Positions 18,188 through 27,694 of a stretch of 64,000 nt of DNA are shown here, in pieces. Each line of letters starts with the position of its first letter. Position 1 is the first letter of the stretch. The position numbers and the translations under genes are program-made. The stretch comes from a bacterium (GTDB taxonomy: Bacteria > UBP6 > UBA1177), in the NCBI GenBank assembly GCA_017645765.1, contig JAGCNV010000026.1, positions 140,266 through 204,265 on the forward strand, written 5' to 3'. The notes beneath the pieces were generated by a model. The model saw only the letters and a program-made list of their open reading frames with translations. It was not told the DNA's origin and did not search any database.

Positions 18188-19369
18188 ATGATTAAAAGAG
18201 AAAAATATATTCAGGCAATACGCGAATTTTATGACAGTGATCTGATAAAAATAATAACAGGAATCAGGCGTTGCGGAAAATCGGTAATTCTCGGTGAAAT
18301 CCATGAGGAGATAAAGGTAAAATCCGACAACACGATTTATCTGGATTTTGAAGACACTGCTGTTCTTTCGGCTATACCAGATGAAGCAGCTTTGATTTCA
18401 TATATCGAAAACAACCGCAAAGATTCATTATGTTACGTTTTTCTCGACGAAGTGCAGCGTGTTCAAGGGTGGGCCGGGGCCTGCAGGACTCTCAGGATAC
18501 GGAACTGTTCCGTTTTTATCAGCGGTTCGAACTCCAAACTTCTCTCTCGCGAATTTACGAAAGAACTTTCAGGCCGTTATGTCTCGTTCAGAATCCATCC
18601 TTTCGTATACAAGGAACTTGCGGAATACGGGCGTGAACTCGGCAAAGAAATTACGCTTACGGACTATATTGTCTGGGGCGGATTCCCGAAACGGATCGAA
18701 TACAGCGGCGAAAGTGGTCAGCGGATATATCTTAACGAATTGAACGAAACCATCATCCTGAACGACATAATAAACCGATACAACATCAGAAAAACCGAGA
18801 TTTTCAAGCGGCTTGCGAATTTCATTTTTCTTTCCAACAGCAGAATTTTTTCAGTCCGCTCCGTGGCAAAATACATGAAAGGAGCCGGTTTGCCGTGTTC
18901 TGTCACGACAATCGCAAAATATATCGGATATCTTGAAGAAGCCTACGCGATAGCGACGATAAAACAATATTCTACTAAATCAAAACGCGAGCTGGAGTAT
19001 TATTCGAAAGTCTACAACGAAGATGTCTCCTTGAATTCGATCCGCGTGATGAACAACAGATACGACCTCACGCACAACTTCGAAAACATTGTTTACAACG
19101 AACTTGTTTACATGGGCTACACTCTTCAGGTTTATTCGGATAACAGGCACGAAATAGACTTCGTGGCTAATAAAGGCAACAAACAATATTACATCCAGGT
19201 GGCATACAGCGTCGCCGAGGAAAAGGCTTATGAACGCGAGTTTTCAGCGTTTGCCAAACTTGACAACACATGCCAGAAAATAGTAATCACAAACGACGAT
19301 ATCGACTATTCGACAAGCACTGTCCGCCACATAAAGTTCAAAGATTTTGTTTTGATGGATGAGCTGTAA
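18188..19369 (+). CDS. AAA ATPase with C-terminal DUF4143 domain
   Basis: Member of the AAA_14/DUF4143 ATPase family (393 residues). Walker A is GIRRCGKS (25-32), Walker B YVFLDE (83-88), with the sensor-like SGSNSKLL and the family-typical LSGRYVSFRIHPFVYKEL. The C-terminal half carries the DUF4143 segment with ENIVYNELVYMGY and, at its end, a nuclease-like pattern EIDFVANKGNKQYYIQV (D/E-x-K type). These genes are scattered among genomes of gut and other anaerobes, often in multiple copies; their role is not established. The start codon follows AGGAGG. It begins the accessory patch that also holds the KilA-N gene. Confidence 0.88.
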   Translation: MIKREKYIQAIREFYDSDLIKIITGIRRCGKSVILGEIHEEIKVKSDNTIYLDFEDTAVLSAIPDEAALISYIENNRKDSLCYVFLDEVQRVQGWAGACRTLRIRNCSVFISGSNSKLLSREFTKELSGRYVSFRIHPFVYKELAEYGRELGKEITLTDYIVWGGFPKRIEYSGESGQRIYLNELNETIILNDIINRYNIRKTEIFKRLANFIFLSNSRIFSVRSVAKYMKGAGLPCSVTTIAKYIGYLEEAYAIATIKQYSTKSKRELEYYSKVYNEDVSLNSIRVMNNRYDLTHNFENIVYNELVYMGYTLQVYSDNRHEIDFVANKGNKQYYIQVAYSVAEEKAYEREFSAFAKLDNTCQKIVITNDDIDYSTSTVRHIKFKDFVLMDEL

Positions 19370-19379
19370 ATCCGTGAAA

Positions 19380-19560
19380 GATTCATCGTGGATTTCGGAA
19401 ATTATGGGGAATTTGTAACCTTGTCGGAGCGCAGGCGGCTCGCCTGCTAAGGCGCCCCTGATTTCAGGGGAGCTGGCTCACAGAGCCTGAGGGGTTGGGA
19501 GCTGTCGCAAAGCGGCTGAGTGGTTGCTGAGTTCCGGTTGCTGAGCCTGTAGAAGCACTA
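19380..19560. repeat. three-hairpin intergenic repeat, copy 1
   Basis: This is most of the 349-base gap between the AAA and KilA-N genes. Three successive hairpins: GCAGGCG/CGCCTGC with loop GCT (19431-19447), CCCCTGA/TCAGGGG with loop TT (19455-19470), GGCTC/GAGCC with loop ACA (19475-19487), then TGAGGGGTTGG. A second, looser module of the same design (AGCTG...CTGAGTGGTTG) follows at about 19500-19527. The unit ends near GAAGCACTA. A second copy lies at 20588. No ORF is seen in it. Confidence 0.85.
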
Positions 19561-19600
19561 TCTTATATAACGGATATTTTATCTTATGTTAAAATTTTTA

Positions 19601-19628
19601 TTGACTTAAACTTCGCAACTTTTATATT
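19601..19628 (+). promoter_or_regulatory. promoter of the KilA-N gene
   Basis: TTGACT (19601-19606), 16 bp, TATATT (19623-19628), followed by an AT-rich leader of about 85 bases and AGAGG before the ATG at 19718. Confidence 0.6.
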
Positions 19629-19717
19629 TAGAATAAATAATAAGTGTTCTTTCATAAATGTTAAGATTTTCAGAAATCATTTTACGCTAACACAAAATAA
19701 TATATTAGAGGTAAAAG

Positions 19718-20563
19718 ATGAAAACAGTTACAGAAACAATTCATGCGAAAGGCATCGAAATTGGTATTTACACTACGGATTTTAAGGAAGAGTATATTTC
19801 TCTGACGGATATTGCCCGTTTCAGGAGTTCCGATCCGCGAATTACAATCCACAGCTGGCTTAGAAGCCGTGATATTGTGGAATTTCTCGGACTTTGGGAA
19901 AGCCTTCACAATCCTGATTTTAAACGTCACGATTTCGATACGTTTAAAAAGGATGCCGGTAGCAATGCCTACACTTTTTCGATAAAAAATTGGAATGAGA
20001 TTTTGCACGGAATCGGCATAATTACAAAATCAGGTCGTTACGGCGGCGGCATTTTTGCCCATTCAGACATTGCATTAGAGTTCGCATCATGGATTTCGCC
20101 GGAATTCAAACTTTATATCGTAAAAGATTACCGTCGTCTCAAGTCGGATGAAAACAGCCGCCTTTCATTGAACTGGAATCTGAACCGCGAAATTTCTAAA
20201 CTGAATTACAAGATTCAGACGAGCGCAGTTAAAGAAAATCTGATTCTGCCCGATCTTACGCCGGAACAGAAAAATTTTGTTTATGCCGACGAAGCGGACT
20301 TGCTGAATGTCGCACTTTTCGGCGAAACTGCTAAAGAATGGCGTTTAGAAAATCCGGATAAAAGCGGAAATATCAGGGATTATGCGGATATTCCGCATCT
20401 TTTGGTTCTTGCGAACCTTGAAAGTTACAATGCGATTCTGATTGAGCAGAATATTCCGCAGAAAGAGCGTCTTTTGAAACTTCGCGACACAGCTAAAAAA
20501 CAACTCGGAACGATACTTTCGCTTGATTTAAGAAAAGATCTTATGATTGTTGAAAATAAATGA
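19718..20563 (+). CDS. KilA-N domain protein
   Basis: A 281-residue protein with an N-terminal KilA-N domain: ISLTDIARF...WLRSRDIVEFLGLWE near residues 26-67 and YGGGIFAHSDIALEFASWISPEFKLYIVKDYRRL at about 108-141. KilA-N is a presumed DNA-binding fold found in phage and mobile-element proteins. The C-terminal half, ending LEQNIPQKERLLKLRDTAKKQL-like, matches the accessory region of chromosomal KilA-N proteins. It has its own promoter and lies between two copies of the three-hairpin repeat, so it may have arrived as a cassette. No phage structural genes are nearby. Confidence 0.85.
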   Translation: MKTVTETIHAKGIEIGIYTTDFKEEYISLTDIARFRSSDPRITIHSWLRSRDIVEFLGLWESLHNPDFKRHDFDTFKKDAGSNAYTFSIKNWNEILHGIGIITKSGRYGGGIFAHSDIALEFASWISPEFKLYIVKDYRRLKSDENSRLSLNWNLNREISKLNYKIQTSAVKENLILPDLTPEQKNFVYADEADLLNVALFGETAKEWRLENPDKSGNIRDYADIPHLLVLANLESYNAILIEQNIPQKERLLKLRDTAKKQLGTILSLDLRKDLMIVENK

Positions 20564-20587
20564 AAATGCTTCGGATTTGAAATCATG

Positions 20588-20780
20588 GATTCATCGTGGA
20601 TTACGGAAATAATGGGTAACCTTGTCGGAGCGCGGGCGGCTCGCCCGCTAAGGCGCCCCTGATTTCAGGGGAGCTGGCTCACAGAGCCTGAGGGGTTGGA
20701 AAACTGGTTCGTAGAGCCTGAGATGGCTTGGTTCCCTGAACCTTACCAGTCGGTTCCTGAGCGGTCGTTGGAGTCGAAGC
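20588..20780. repeat. three-hairpin intergenic repeat, copy 2
   Basis: Direct-orientation copy of the repeat at 19380. The core from TAACCTTGTCGG to GAGGGGTTGG differs by two bases only, and both lie in hairpin 1, where A-T has become G-C: GCGGGCG/CGCCCGC (20632-20648). Hairpin 2 is at 20656-20671 and hairpin 3 at 20676-20688. The flank is less conserved but again ends GAAGCACTA, here running straight into the stop codon of the 1441-residue lipoprotein gene. This repeat fills the gap after the KilA-N gene. Confidence 0.85.
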
Positions 20781-20781
20781 A

Positions 20782-23700
20782 CTACCTCACACAAAGAACA
20801 ACACGTTCTTTACTCTTCGGAGTATCGTAGTAGTCAACAAAAATACTCCCATCACTGAATGCTACTACCCACGCTAAGCCTGTGTTGCCCACATATGTAG
20901 AGGAAGACCAGAGCCAAGTGTTCGGAATATCAGGGAAATATGAATAAGGAGAATCCGATTTTTCATAGTTTACCAAAGATGCTAGTTCATTCTTGTTTGG
21001 CAGTCTCCAGTCACTATAGCCGGCATAAGTCAAATCCTCGCAGTATTGCAAAGCCCACTTCCAGGTTTTATCGATCACATACTCTTTCTGCCACATGAGA
21101 CCGGTTCGGCTGTCAGTAACTGTTTTGCCATCCGACGATGTCGTAAAATCACTCGATACTGCCGGTTTCATCTCTTCTCCGCTAACACAAAGAACTTTGC
21201 TCGTGAGGGTTTTTTGTAATTGATACCACGATGAACCAGCAGACAGTAAAAAACCGTAAGTAAAATATGTGGTATCGCCTTTGAATTCGTTGTTTGTCCA
21301 CAAATAAACATTAGATCCTGTCGGCATTCCTGTGAAATTCGAGTTCGTTGCAGGGTTGTATGTGCTGTTATCAACAATCGTGAGAAGTTCAAGAGGATTC
21401 GGGACACGCCAGTTGCTCTTTCCGCCATAATTCGAGCTGTTAAGTTCATTGCAGTGAGTCTCTCTGTTGTCCCATATGTAGCTCTCGGCAGACGGTGATT
21501 TTTCCCATGTCAAACCTGTATTGTTGTCCACAACAACATCTGATGAAGCAGTTAAACTCTGCGGTATGCATACTCCCAGAAAAGCATACTGCGCGTCTTG
21601 ACCGAAGTAATCCTCATCTTCTGTTGGACAAACATTTGTTCCTGAGTTGTAACACTTATCCTGACCTGTGCAGATACTGCCAAGAGTCAAAGGTTTGTTG
21701 GTACAACCTATTTCTGTTCCCCACCAGTAATATCCGTTTTCGCAACCGCAGGAATATTTTGTTGAATTTATTGGAGTGCAGACTTTGTTTGAATTTGAAA
21801 CACTGTTGCACGGATAGGAATCACACGGATTTATGCATTGGGTTCCGTCCCAGAAATATCTGTCTTCGCAGCCGCATGTATATTTGTTCCACGATGAAGC
21901 CGTGCAGACCTTGTTTGAATTAAAAACGCTGTTGCACGGATTGGGATCACACGGATTTATGCATTGGGTTCCATCCCAGAAATATCCGTCATCGCATTCA
22001 CATGAGTATTCAAAAGCATTTTTAGGAATGCAGATGCCGCTTGAATGATCCACACTTTCGCAGGAGTGGTTTTCGCACGGATCATTGATTCTTTCCGAAC
22101 GGACACAACGAGTGTATCCGGAACAAGAGTCACACTTATTCTTCGAACTAGTATTAGTCGACACATAACCTGATGTGAAAATTACAACCTCAGCTGATCT
22201 GTCCCTTACAAGCACAGTAGATGATGACCAAAAAGTGTTTGACAGCATATCAGGAAAGTCGGATGCTGGGTTATATTTCTCGTAATTCACAAGAGAAGCG
22301 ATTTCATTTTTGTTGGGAAGACGCCAATCACTGTAACCTGCATAAGTCAGATTTTCGCAATAGGAAAGAGCTTGTACCCAATTTTTGCTTTCATAAGTTT
22401 TCTGCCAGATTAAACCCGTTGTCGTATCTGTTACAACCACATCGCCATTTATATTAGAGGTTTGGAATGAGGCTACAGGCAATGTTGAGCCTCTTACACA
22501 ACGAACATAAAACTCTGAAGAATAATTGTTCTCATTCGTAGTTATACCGCCAAAGCCCCGCATTATCCAATGTCTGGTGGAAATGCCATCAACGTCATAA
22601 ATATCAGAAGACCATAATCCGGTATCTGAGGTGGTGGGAAAATATGTTGTGTTTATAGGATAGATTTTGCTGTTGTCAGCAATTGTCAAAAGTTCTTGTA
22701 CTGTCGGCAGTCTCCAGTCGCTGTATCCTGCATAAGTCAGATTATTGCAGTATCTTTGTGGAGTTCCCCAAGAACCCCAGGTGTAAGTTTCTGCCGGGAT
22801 TGTCTGCTGCCACATCAATCCTGTATTGTTGTCAAGAACTACTTTATCATCTGAAATAGTTTGGACTGTAAAACTTTGTGGGTAGCAGTAACCGGTTGCT
22901 GCATATTGAGCGTCCTGACCGTAAAACTCTGCATTGGACGATACCGGACAAGAGATTGCTGTGGCCGCCGAGTAACTGTAACATTTATTTTGTCCGGTGC
23001 AGATGTTTCCGAGAGTTATAACACACTGAGATCCGTTCCAAGCATATTTGCTTTCGCAGGCGCAGGTGTAATCCTGCCAGGATGAGGCGGAACAGCTGTT
23101 CGGGATCGCATTGGCAATTCCATTACAAGGTTCGTAATCACACGGATTAACACATTCTGAACTATCCCAATAATGCGTGTCATCACATTTGTATACGCAT
23201 TCTCCGGCTGCTTCGCCGTAACTTGAAGAATGTGAAGAACTCCAGCCGCTTGAACTGTTCCATGTCTGCGTGTAAGTTCCATTTGCTCCGTTATCATTCC
23301 AAACGGTGTTTGCCGGTTTAGAACCGCAGTTAGATGTTTTCTGGTTTATACAGCCGCCGCCTTCCCAAGTATGGGTCGAATCGCATTTGTATCTGCAAAT
23401 ACCTGCAGTTGTGCTGTAGCTTGAAGAATACGAAGCACTCCAGCCGCTTGAACTGCTCCATGTCTGCGTGTAAGTTCCGTTCGCTCCGTTATCATTCCAA
23501 ACGGTGTTTGCCGGTTTTGTCGGGCAGTTTACATTTTTCTGATTTATGCAGCTGCTGTTTTCCCAAGTGTGGGTTGAGTCGCATTTGTATTTGCATTCAC
23601 CTGCTGTTTTGCTGTAACTCGCAGCGAAACTAACAGGACTCCACCCTGAATTTGTCCAAGTCTGCGTGAATTTACCGTTCGCTCCGTTATCATTCCAAAC

Positions 23701-25107
23701 TGTGTTTTCCGGTTTTGGATCACAGTTTGCTGTTTGCGTCGCTGCTACACATGTCGAAGTCGATGCTTTCCAATCATAATGCTCGTTACACTTGAATCTG
23801 CATTCTTCCGTGCTTGCCGTTTCGTTGTATACTCCGGCATTTGACGGCTGCCAGCCGTTAGCACTGGTCCAAGTTTGCGTTATGCTTGAAGCGGTATTCC
23901 AGCTTGCGTGTTCCGCCGGTAAACCGGTGCAGCTGACAGTTTTTTGGTTTATGCAGCTGCCACCTTCCCAAGTGTGGGTTGAGTCACATTTGTATTTGCA
24001 TATACCTGCTGCTTCGCTGTAACTTGAAGAATACGAAGAACTCCAGCCGCTTGAACTGTTCCATGTCTGTGTGTAAGTTCCGTTCGCGCCGTTATCATTC
24101 CAAACGGTATTCGCTGGTTTTGCCGGGCAGTAAGAGTTTTTTTGATTTATGCAACTGTCACCTTCCCAAGTGTGTGTTGAATCGCATATATATTTGCATT
24201 CTCCGGCAGTTTCGCTGTATTCTGACTCATAACCTGCCGGACCCCATCCTGAATCAGTCCAAGTCTGAGTGAATTTGCCATTTGCGCCATTGTCATTCCA
24301 AACACTGTTTGCCGGTTTCGAACTGCAGTCTGCTTTTTGTGTTTCTACCTCACATTTCGAGGTCAGTTCATCCCAATTGTAGTGTTCGTTGCATTTGAAG
24401 CGGCATTCGGTTGTGCTTGATTTTTCGTTGTATGTTCCTTCGTTTGAAGGCATCCACTCGCTTCCGCTCCATGTCTGAGTAATTTCGGAAGCAGTGTTCC
24501 ACCGTGCGTTTTCAGGCAGTCCGAAGCATTTTGTATTTTTTGTGTCAGCAACACACTGTGAACCGTTCCATGTGTAGTTTCCCAAGCATTTGAAACGGCA
24601 TTCGCTTCCGCTGGCTTCTTCACTGAAAAATCCTTTGTTTGAAGGTGCCCACTCGCTTCCGTTCCATGTCTGCTCAATGCGTGAAGCATGGTTCCATGCT
24701 GCATTTTCAGGCAGTCCTTCGCAGTCTTCCAGTCTTGTGTCGGGAACACAGTCATCGCCGGAATAATTTTCTTTGCAGATGCAGGAATATTTTCCGTCTT
24801 CATTGGCGCATATGCTCACTTCGTTGTTGCAGTTGTTTTTCGACGGATCTGCACATTCGTCAATGTCCTGACATTTATTGCTGTTACAGTCATATCCGTT
24901 GTTGCATTCTCCGCAGAAAACCTTTCTCATTTTGCCAAAGTATTCGTATTCAATCTGGCCGCATTCGGCATTTTTTTCTTCGCAGATTTTTCTGATTTCC
25001 GCCTGATCGGCTTTTGAATCGTCAGGGTTTATCCACTTCATATCCTTTTCGCAGGAAACGAAAACCGAAGAGAATATTACAAATAAAATCAATAATTTAA
25101 TTTTCAT
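20782..25107 (-). CDS. 1441-residue Cys-rich lipoprotein: eight tandem repeats, EGF-like modules, four Lcl_C (DUF1566) domains
   Basis: Large surface lipoprotein. The lipobox is SVFVSC (Cys19), followed by an EGF-like Ca-binding type module (DIDECAD...CKENYSGDDC). Residues ~120-650 hold eight tandem units of about 60-68 residues, each with an xPxN/A-xW, QTW, Y and C-x-F/Y-x-C skeleton, in two subtypes: A (WN-TAS..TQTW) and B (WNDNGANG..TQTW), arranged A A B B A B B B. Then come two pairs of Lcl_C domains (~750-1010 and ~1180-1441) with GLMWQ, YCENLTYAGYSDWRLPNK and (R/L)CVR, separated by three EGF-like modules. It is translated directly after the upstream gene (TAA then ATG, GAGGTGG site). 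Function is probably surface binding; that is an inference from domain type. Confidence 0.88.
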   Translation of the reverse strand: MKIKLLILFVIFSSVFVSCEKDMKWINPDDSKADQAEIRKICEEKNAECGQIEYEYFGKMRKVFCGECNNGYDCNSNKCQDIDECADPSKNNCNNEVSICANEDGKYSCICKENYSGDDCVPDTRLEDCEGLPENAAWNHASRIEQTWNGSEWAPSNKGFFSEEASGSECRFKCLGNYTWNGSQCVADTKNTKCFGLPENARWNTASEITQTWSGSEWMPSNEGTYNEKSSTTECRFKCNEHYNWDELTSKCEVETQKADCSSKPANSVWNDNGANGKFTQTWTDSGWGPAGYESEYSETAGECKYICDSTHTWEGDSCINQKNSYCPAKPANTVWNDNGANGTYTQTWNSSSGWSSSYSSSYSEAAGICKYKCDSTHTWEGGSCINQKTVSCTGLPAEHASWNTASSITQTWTSANGWQPSNAGVYNETASTEECRFKCNEHYDWKASTSTCVAATQTANCDPKPENTVWNDNGANGKFTQTWTNSGWSPVSFAASYSKTAGECKYKCDSTHTWENSSCINQKNVNCPTKPANTVWNDNGANGTYTQTWSSSSGWSASYSSSYSTTAGICRYKCDSTHTWEGGGCINQKTSNCGSKPANTVWNDNGANGTYTQTWNSSSGWSSSHSSSYGEAAGECVYKCDDTHYWDSSECVNPCDYEPCNGIANAIPNSCSASSWQDYTCACESKYAWNGSQCVITLGNICTGQNKCYSYSAATAISCPVSSNAEFYGQDAQYAATGYCYPQSFTVQTISDDKVVLDNNTGLMWQQTIPAETYTWGSWGTPQRYCNNLTYAGYSDWRLPTVQELLTIADNSKIYPINTTYFPTTSDTGLWSSDIYDVDGISTRHWIMRGFGGITTNENNYSSEFYVRCVRGSTLPVASFQTSNINGDVVVTDTTTGLIWQKTYESKNWVQALSYCENLTYAGYSDWRLPNKNEIASLVNYEKYNPASDFPDMLSNTFWSSSTVLVRDRSAEVVIFTSGYVSTNTSSKNKCDSCSGYTRCVRSERINDPCENHSCESVDHSSGICIPKNAFEYSCECDDGYFWDGTQCINPCDPNPCNSVFNSNKVCTASSWNKYTCGCEDRYFWDGTQCINPCDSYPCNSVSNSNKVCTPINSTKYSCGCENGYYWWGTEIGCTNKPLTLGSICTGQDKCYNSGTNVCPTEDEDYFGQDAQYAFLGVCIPQSLTASSDVVVDNNTGLTWEKSPSAESYIWDNRETHCNELNSSNYGGKSNWRVPNPLELLTIVDNSTYNPATNSNFTGMPTGSNVYLWTNNEFKGDTTYFTYGFLLSAGSSWYQLQKTLTSKVLCVSGEEMKPAVSSDFTTSSDGKTVTDSRTGLMWQKEYVIDKTWKWALQYCEDLTYAGYSDWRLPNKNELASLVNYEKSDSPYSYFPDIPNTWLWSSSTYVGNTGLAWVVAFSDGSIFVDYYDTPKSKERVVLCVR

Positions 25108-27264
25108 TTACCACCTCAACGCGAATTGTAAGGTTCCGTCCATCGGGCTTGCGCCGAAAGAGAGATTGTATTTTTTCTTAACCTTTTTTTCTCCTTCAAA
25201 ATCGATGCTGTAGAAGACTATGCCTGTTGTAATCAGAGCCACTCCGAGACCGGCTCCGACACCTCCCAAAATCAGATATGTTTTCCGCTTTTTGTCAGCA
25301 TCCTGCGCTTTCTTGTGGTATTTATCCGCATCGCTTCCAACTGCATCAAGATATTTGTCGTAATAGTTTTTTCTGTCTTTTTCAGCTTCATTCATAGCAT
25401 AGAATGATACTCCGCCGAGTGCGCCGACTACTATTCCTGAAACAAAAGTCGTAGTCGCGATTGTCAGCCTCTTTTTGCGTCCTGCCTGGTTGAGTTCTGC
25501 TGTTATTTTATCTTTTTTCTCTTTTTCGGCTTTACGTCTTTCTGCTTCATCTTTTCTCCTTGCCTCATCAGCTTTTCTGCGTTCTTCCTCATCTTTTCTC
25601 TGCTGTTTCATCTGAGCGGCTTTCTCCGGAGTGAGACCGGCAAGAGCTTTCGCAGGCTTGCAGCTTGCATCATAGCCGAGTTCGCATGCTTTTTTGTAAA
25701 TTGCACCGGCTAAAACAAGGTCGCTGATTACTCCAATTCCCCTTTCGATGAAATAGGCAATGATATGGCATCCTTCCGGTGAATCCATGCCGCACGCTTC
25801 GGTAAAGTGTTTTTCAGCTTCTTTGAATTGCCCATCCTGATAATTGGCCTTTCCTGTTTTGACACATGCATTGACAACACCTCTTTCGCATGACTGTGCA
25901 AACGCCATATTCGCTTTCTGCTGATCCTCTACTTCTGTAAGTGATGCCGAAATATAGCATGCAGCGCCGTTTCCTTTGCCGCACTTTTCGGCCATTTCCT
26001 TCTTCAGGTAGTCATTGTAGACAAGTTCGTAGAGGTGTTTTGCAAGAGCATCATCCATCGAATAAATAATGGCGTTTACATCTTCTATGCCGTAAAAAGG
26101 CGAATAAATTTCCATATATTGAATAAGAACAGTCCTCTTTTGAGCGTCATTTATAACTTCAAGCGGAAGAACCTTTTTCAGTTTCGCAATATCCTGTTTA
26201 CGCTGCTCATCGAATTTCTGAAGCTGAGCTCTATATTTGTCAACTTGAGTGTTATACTGCATCCAAAAGTTGAACCTTTCTTTTGCTGTCTGTTCGTAAG
26301 GATTATCAAATTTTGCTGATTTGTCGGTATTTTTTTGAATATAGACATCATTCCATGCATTCATAGCTTCTTTCGGAAAAATCTGACCGGTTTTGTCGGT
26401 GTTTTTAGCGATTTCAAACAAGTCGGCCATCTGTTTGGAATAAATAAATTTTTTCCAGTCTGTAATTCGTTGCAGAGCCTGGTTCAAAAAAGGATTTTTA
26501 TCTTGGATTCTGCTGAGTTGATACCATAAATCTATTGCTGTCTGAGGATCTTTTTCGCCGTTTTTGTCGGCTTTGACGCATTTGTCATAAAGAACCAGGA
26601 TATCAGCATCGGCGTCAAGCGAAATTCCGGTGTTCGATTCAAGTTCTTTTACCGAAACAGTATTTTTTACATCACTGAAGTCAGCTTCCTTAACTTCGAT
26701 TTTGGGCATAGTGTCAAGTTCAACGCCGCCGAGTTTGACTCCCTGGATTTCCTGAGTTTTCATCGTTTCGACGTTGTAAGAAACAGCAGTTCCTGCAATC
26801 TGGACGACGATCCTGTCGAGTGCCTGCATGAGAGATTTTTCAGAACCGTCAAAGTTCTGCTTTGCGCCGCTGACGGTCGCTTCTTTCGCAAGATCGATAA
26901 GCTCGGAAGTAATTGTGTAAACGCCGCCGAAGAAGTTGATTGTCGTTCTCAGAATCGTGTCGGCGGAAAGAGCCTGACCGAGCGGAATCTGACAGTTTTT
27001 GTCGTTGCAGGATTTATAGGATTCCTTTTTCATTTCCTTTATCAAGGCTTTTTCCTGCCTTTCCTTTGCGATGACGATGAACTTGTTTGAGCTGACGAAT
27101 GCGCCGCGGATATATTCCGTGGCATCGGACAAAGTTTTTGCAGACAGATTTCCGCTTCTGTCCTCAAATTCCATAACCGCGAGTTTCTGCTTGTCGTCGT
27201 CATCATCGGCAAACAAATTCACCGAAAACAAAAGCAGAAAGAAAAAAACACAGAATCTTTTCAT
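25108..27264 (-). CDS. CsgG/TolB-like envelope protein with Sel1-like repeats and C-terminal membrane hairpin
   Basis: A 718-residue protein with a Sec signal peptide ending VNLFA. Residues ~25-185 look like the CsgG/TolB N-terminal type of domain found in deltaproteobacterial proteins (KLAVMEFEDRSGNLS, FIVIAKERQEKAL, then C-x-C pairs and LGQALSADTILR). The middle is helical; about residues 460-565 show Sel1-like Cys pairs (GNGAACYISA, VNACVKTG, CGMDSPEGCHIIAYF, ACELGYDASCK). A charged coiled coil (DEEERRKADEARRKDEAER) precedes two hydrophobic segments and an amphipathic beta tail (LSFGASPMDGTLQFALRW). ATG 27264 is chosen because AAGGAG stands 6 bases upstream. First gene of a two-gene operon with the 1441-residue lipoprotein. 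Confidence 0.78.
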   Translation of the reverse strand: MKRFCVFFFLLLFSVNLFADDDDDKQKLAVMEFEDRSGNLSAKTLSDATEYIRGAFVSSNKFIVIAKERQEKALIKEMKKESYKSCNDKNCQIPLGQALSADTILRTTINFFGGVYTITSELIDLAKEATVSGAKQNFDGSEKSLMQALDRIVVQIAGTAVSYNVETMKTQEIQGVKLGGVELDTMPKIEVKEADFSDVKNTVSVKELESNTGISLDADADILVLYDKCVKADKNGEKDPQTAIDLWYQLSRIQDKNPFLNQALQRITDWKKFIYSKQMADLFEIAKNTDKTGQIFPKEAMNAWNDVYIQKNTDKSAKFDNPYEQTAKERFNFWMQYNTQVDKYRAQLQKFDEQRKQDIAKLKKVLPLEVINDAQKRTVLIQYMEIYSPFYGIEDVNAIIYSMDDALAKHLYELVYNDYLKKEMAEKCGKGNGAACYISASLTEVEDQQKANMAFAQSCERGVVNACVKTGKANYQDGQFKEAEKHFTEACGMDSPEGCHIIAYFIERGIGVISDLVLAGAIYKKACELGYDASCKPAKALAGLTPEKAAQMKQQRKDEEERRKADEARRKDEAERRKAEKEKKDKITAELNQAGRKKRLTIATTTFVSGIVVGALGGVSFYAMNEAEKDRKNYYDKYLDAVGSDADKYHKKAQDADKKRKTYLILGGVGAGLGVALITTGIVFYSIDFEGEKKVKKKYNLSFGASPMDGTLQFALRW

Positions 27265-27426
27265 TTCGACTCCTTTTTTATACCGTAGCAAACATTAAGG
27301 AATTTAGGTAAGTTATGGTGTTTAATGAAGCGGCGGCAAAAATCATATAATACTTTCATCGTACAAACCTCGGAAAAACCGCAGTATTTTAGGCGTTTTT
27401 AAAACAATGACAAGTTTTTGATTGAA

Positions 27427-27454
27427 TTGACAACTTTTTCCAAAAATATAATAT
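27427..27454 (+). promoter_or_regulatory. promoter of the aroQ operon
   Basis: TTGACA (27427-27432), 16 bp, TAATAT (27449-27454); a TATAAT at 27447 overlaps the -10 but would give only 14 bp. Its position, 25 bases before the start codon of the small ORF at 27479, leaves a short leader with GAGGTG. The rest of the 215-base gap to the divergent operon at 27264 shows no other clear feature. Confidence 0.65.
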
Positions 27455-27478
27455 GCAGCGCTTTCTGTGAGGTGAAAA

Positions 27479-27694
27479 ATGGTTACTGAAACGATGATTA
27501 TAATAGCTCTCAGGCAGAAAAACTGGGAAGCTGCGGCTGAAATGGCGCGTGAATATGCCGAAAAAAAGCCTGAAAGCGAGATTGCAAAAATTGCTCCGGC
27601 GGTTGAAACGGCTGAAAAATCGGTTGAAGCGGCCTGGCTGCTTTCAATTTTTTCAGAAATAAAATGGCGTGAAATGAATGAGGTCGATATATGA
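27479..27694 (+). CDS. small helical protein upstream of aroQ
   Basis: A 71-residue ORF with a good GAGGTG ribosome-binding site and promoter, whose stop codon overlaps the aroQ start by four bases (ATGA). It is Ala/Glu-rich and predicted helical (ALRQKNWEAAAEMAREYAEKKPESEIA), like a single TPR-type helix pair. No family was recognised. The coupling to aroQ and strong initiation signals support a real gene; its job is unknown. Confidence 0.65.
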   Translation: MVTETMIIIALRQKNWEAAAEMAREYAEKKPESEIAKIAPAVETAEKSVEAAWLLSIFSEIKWREMNEVDI

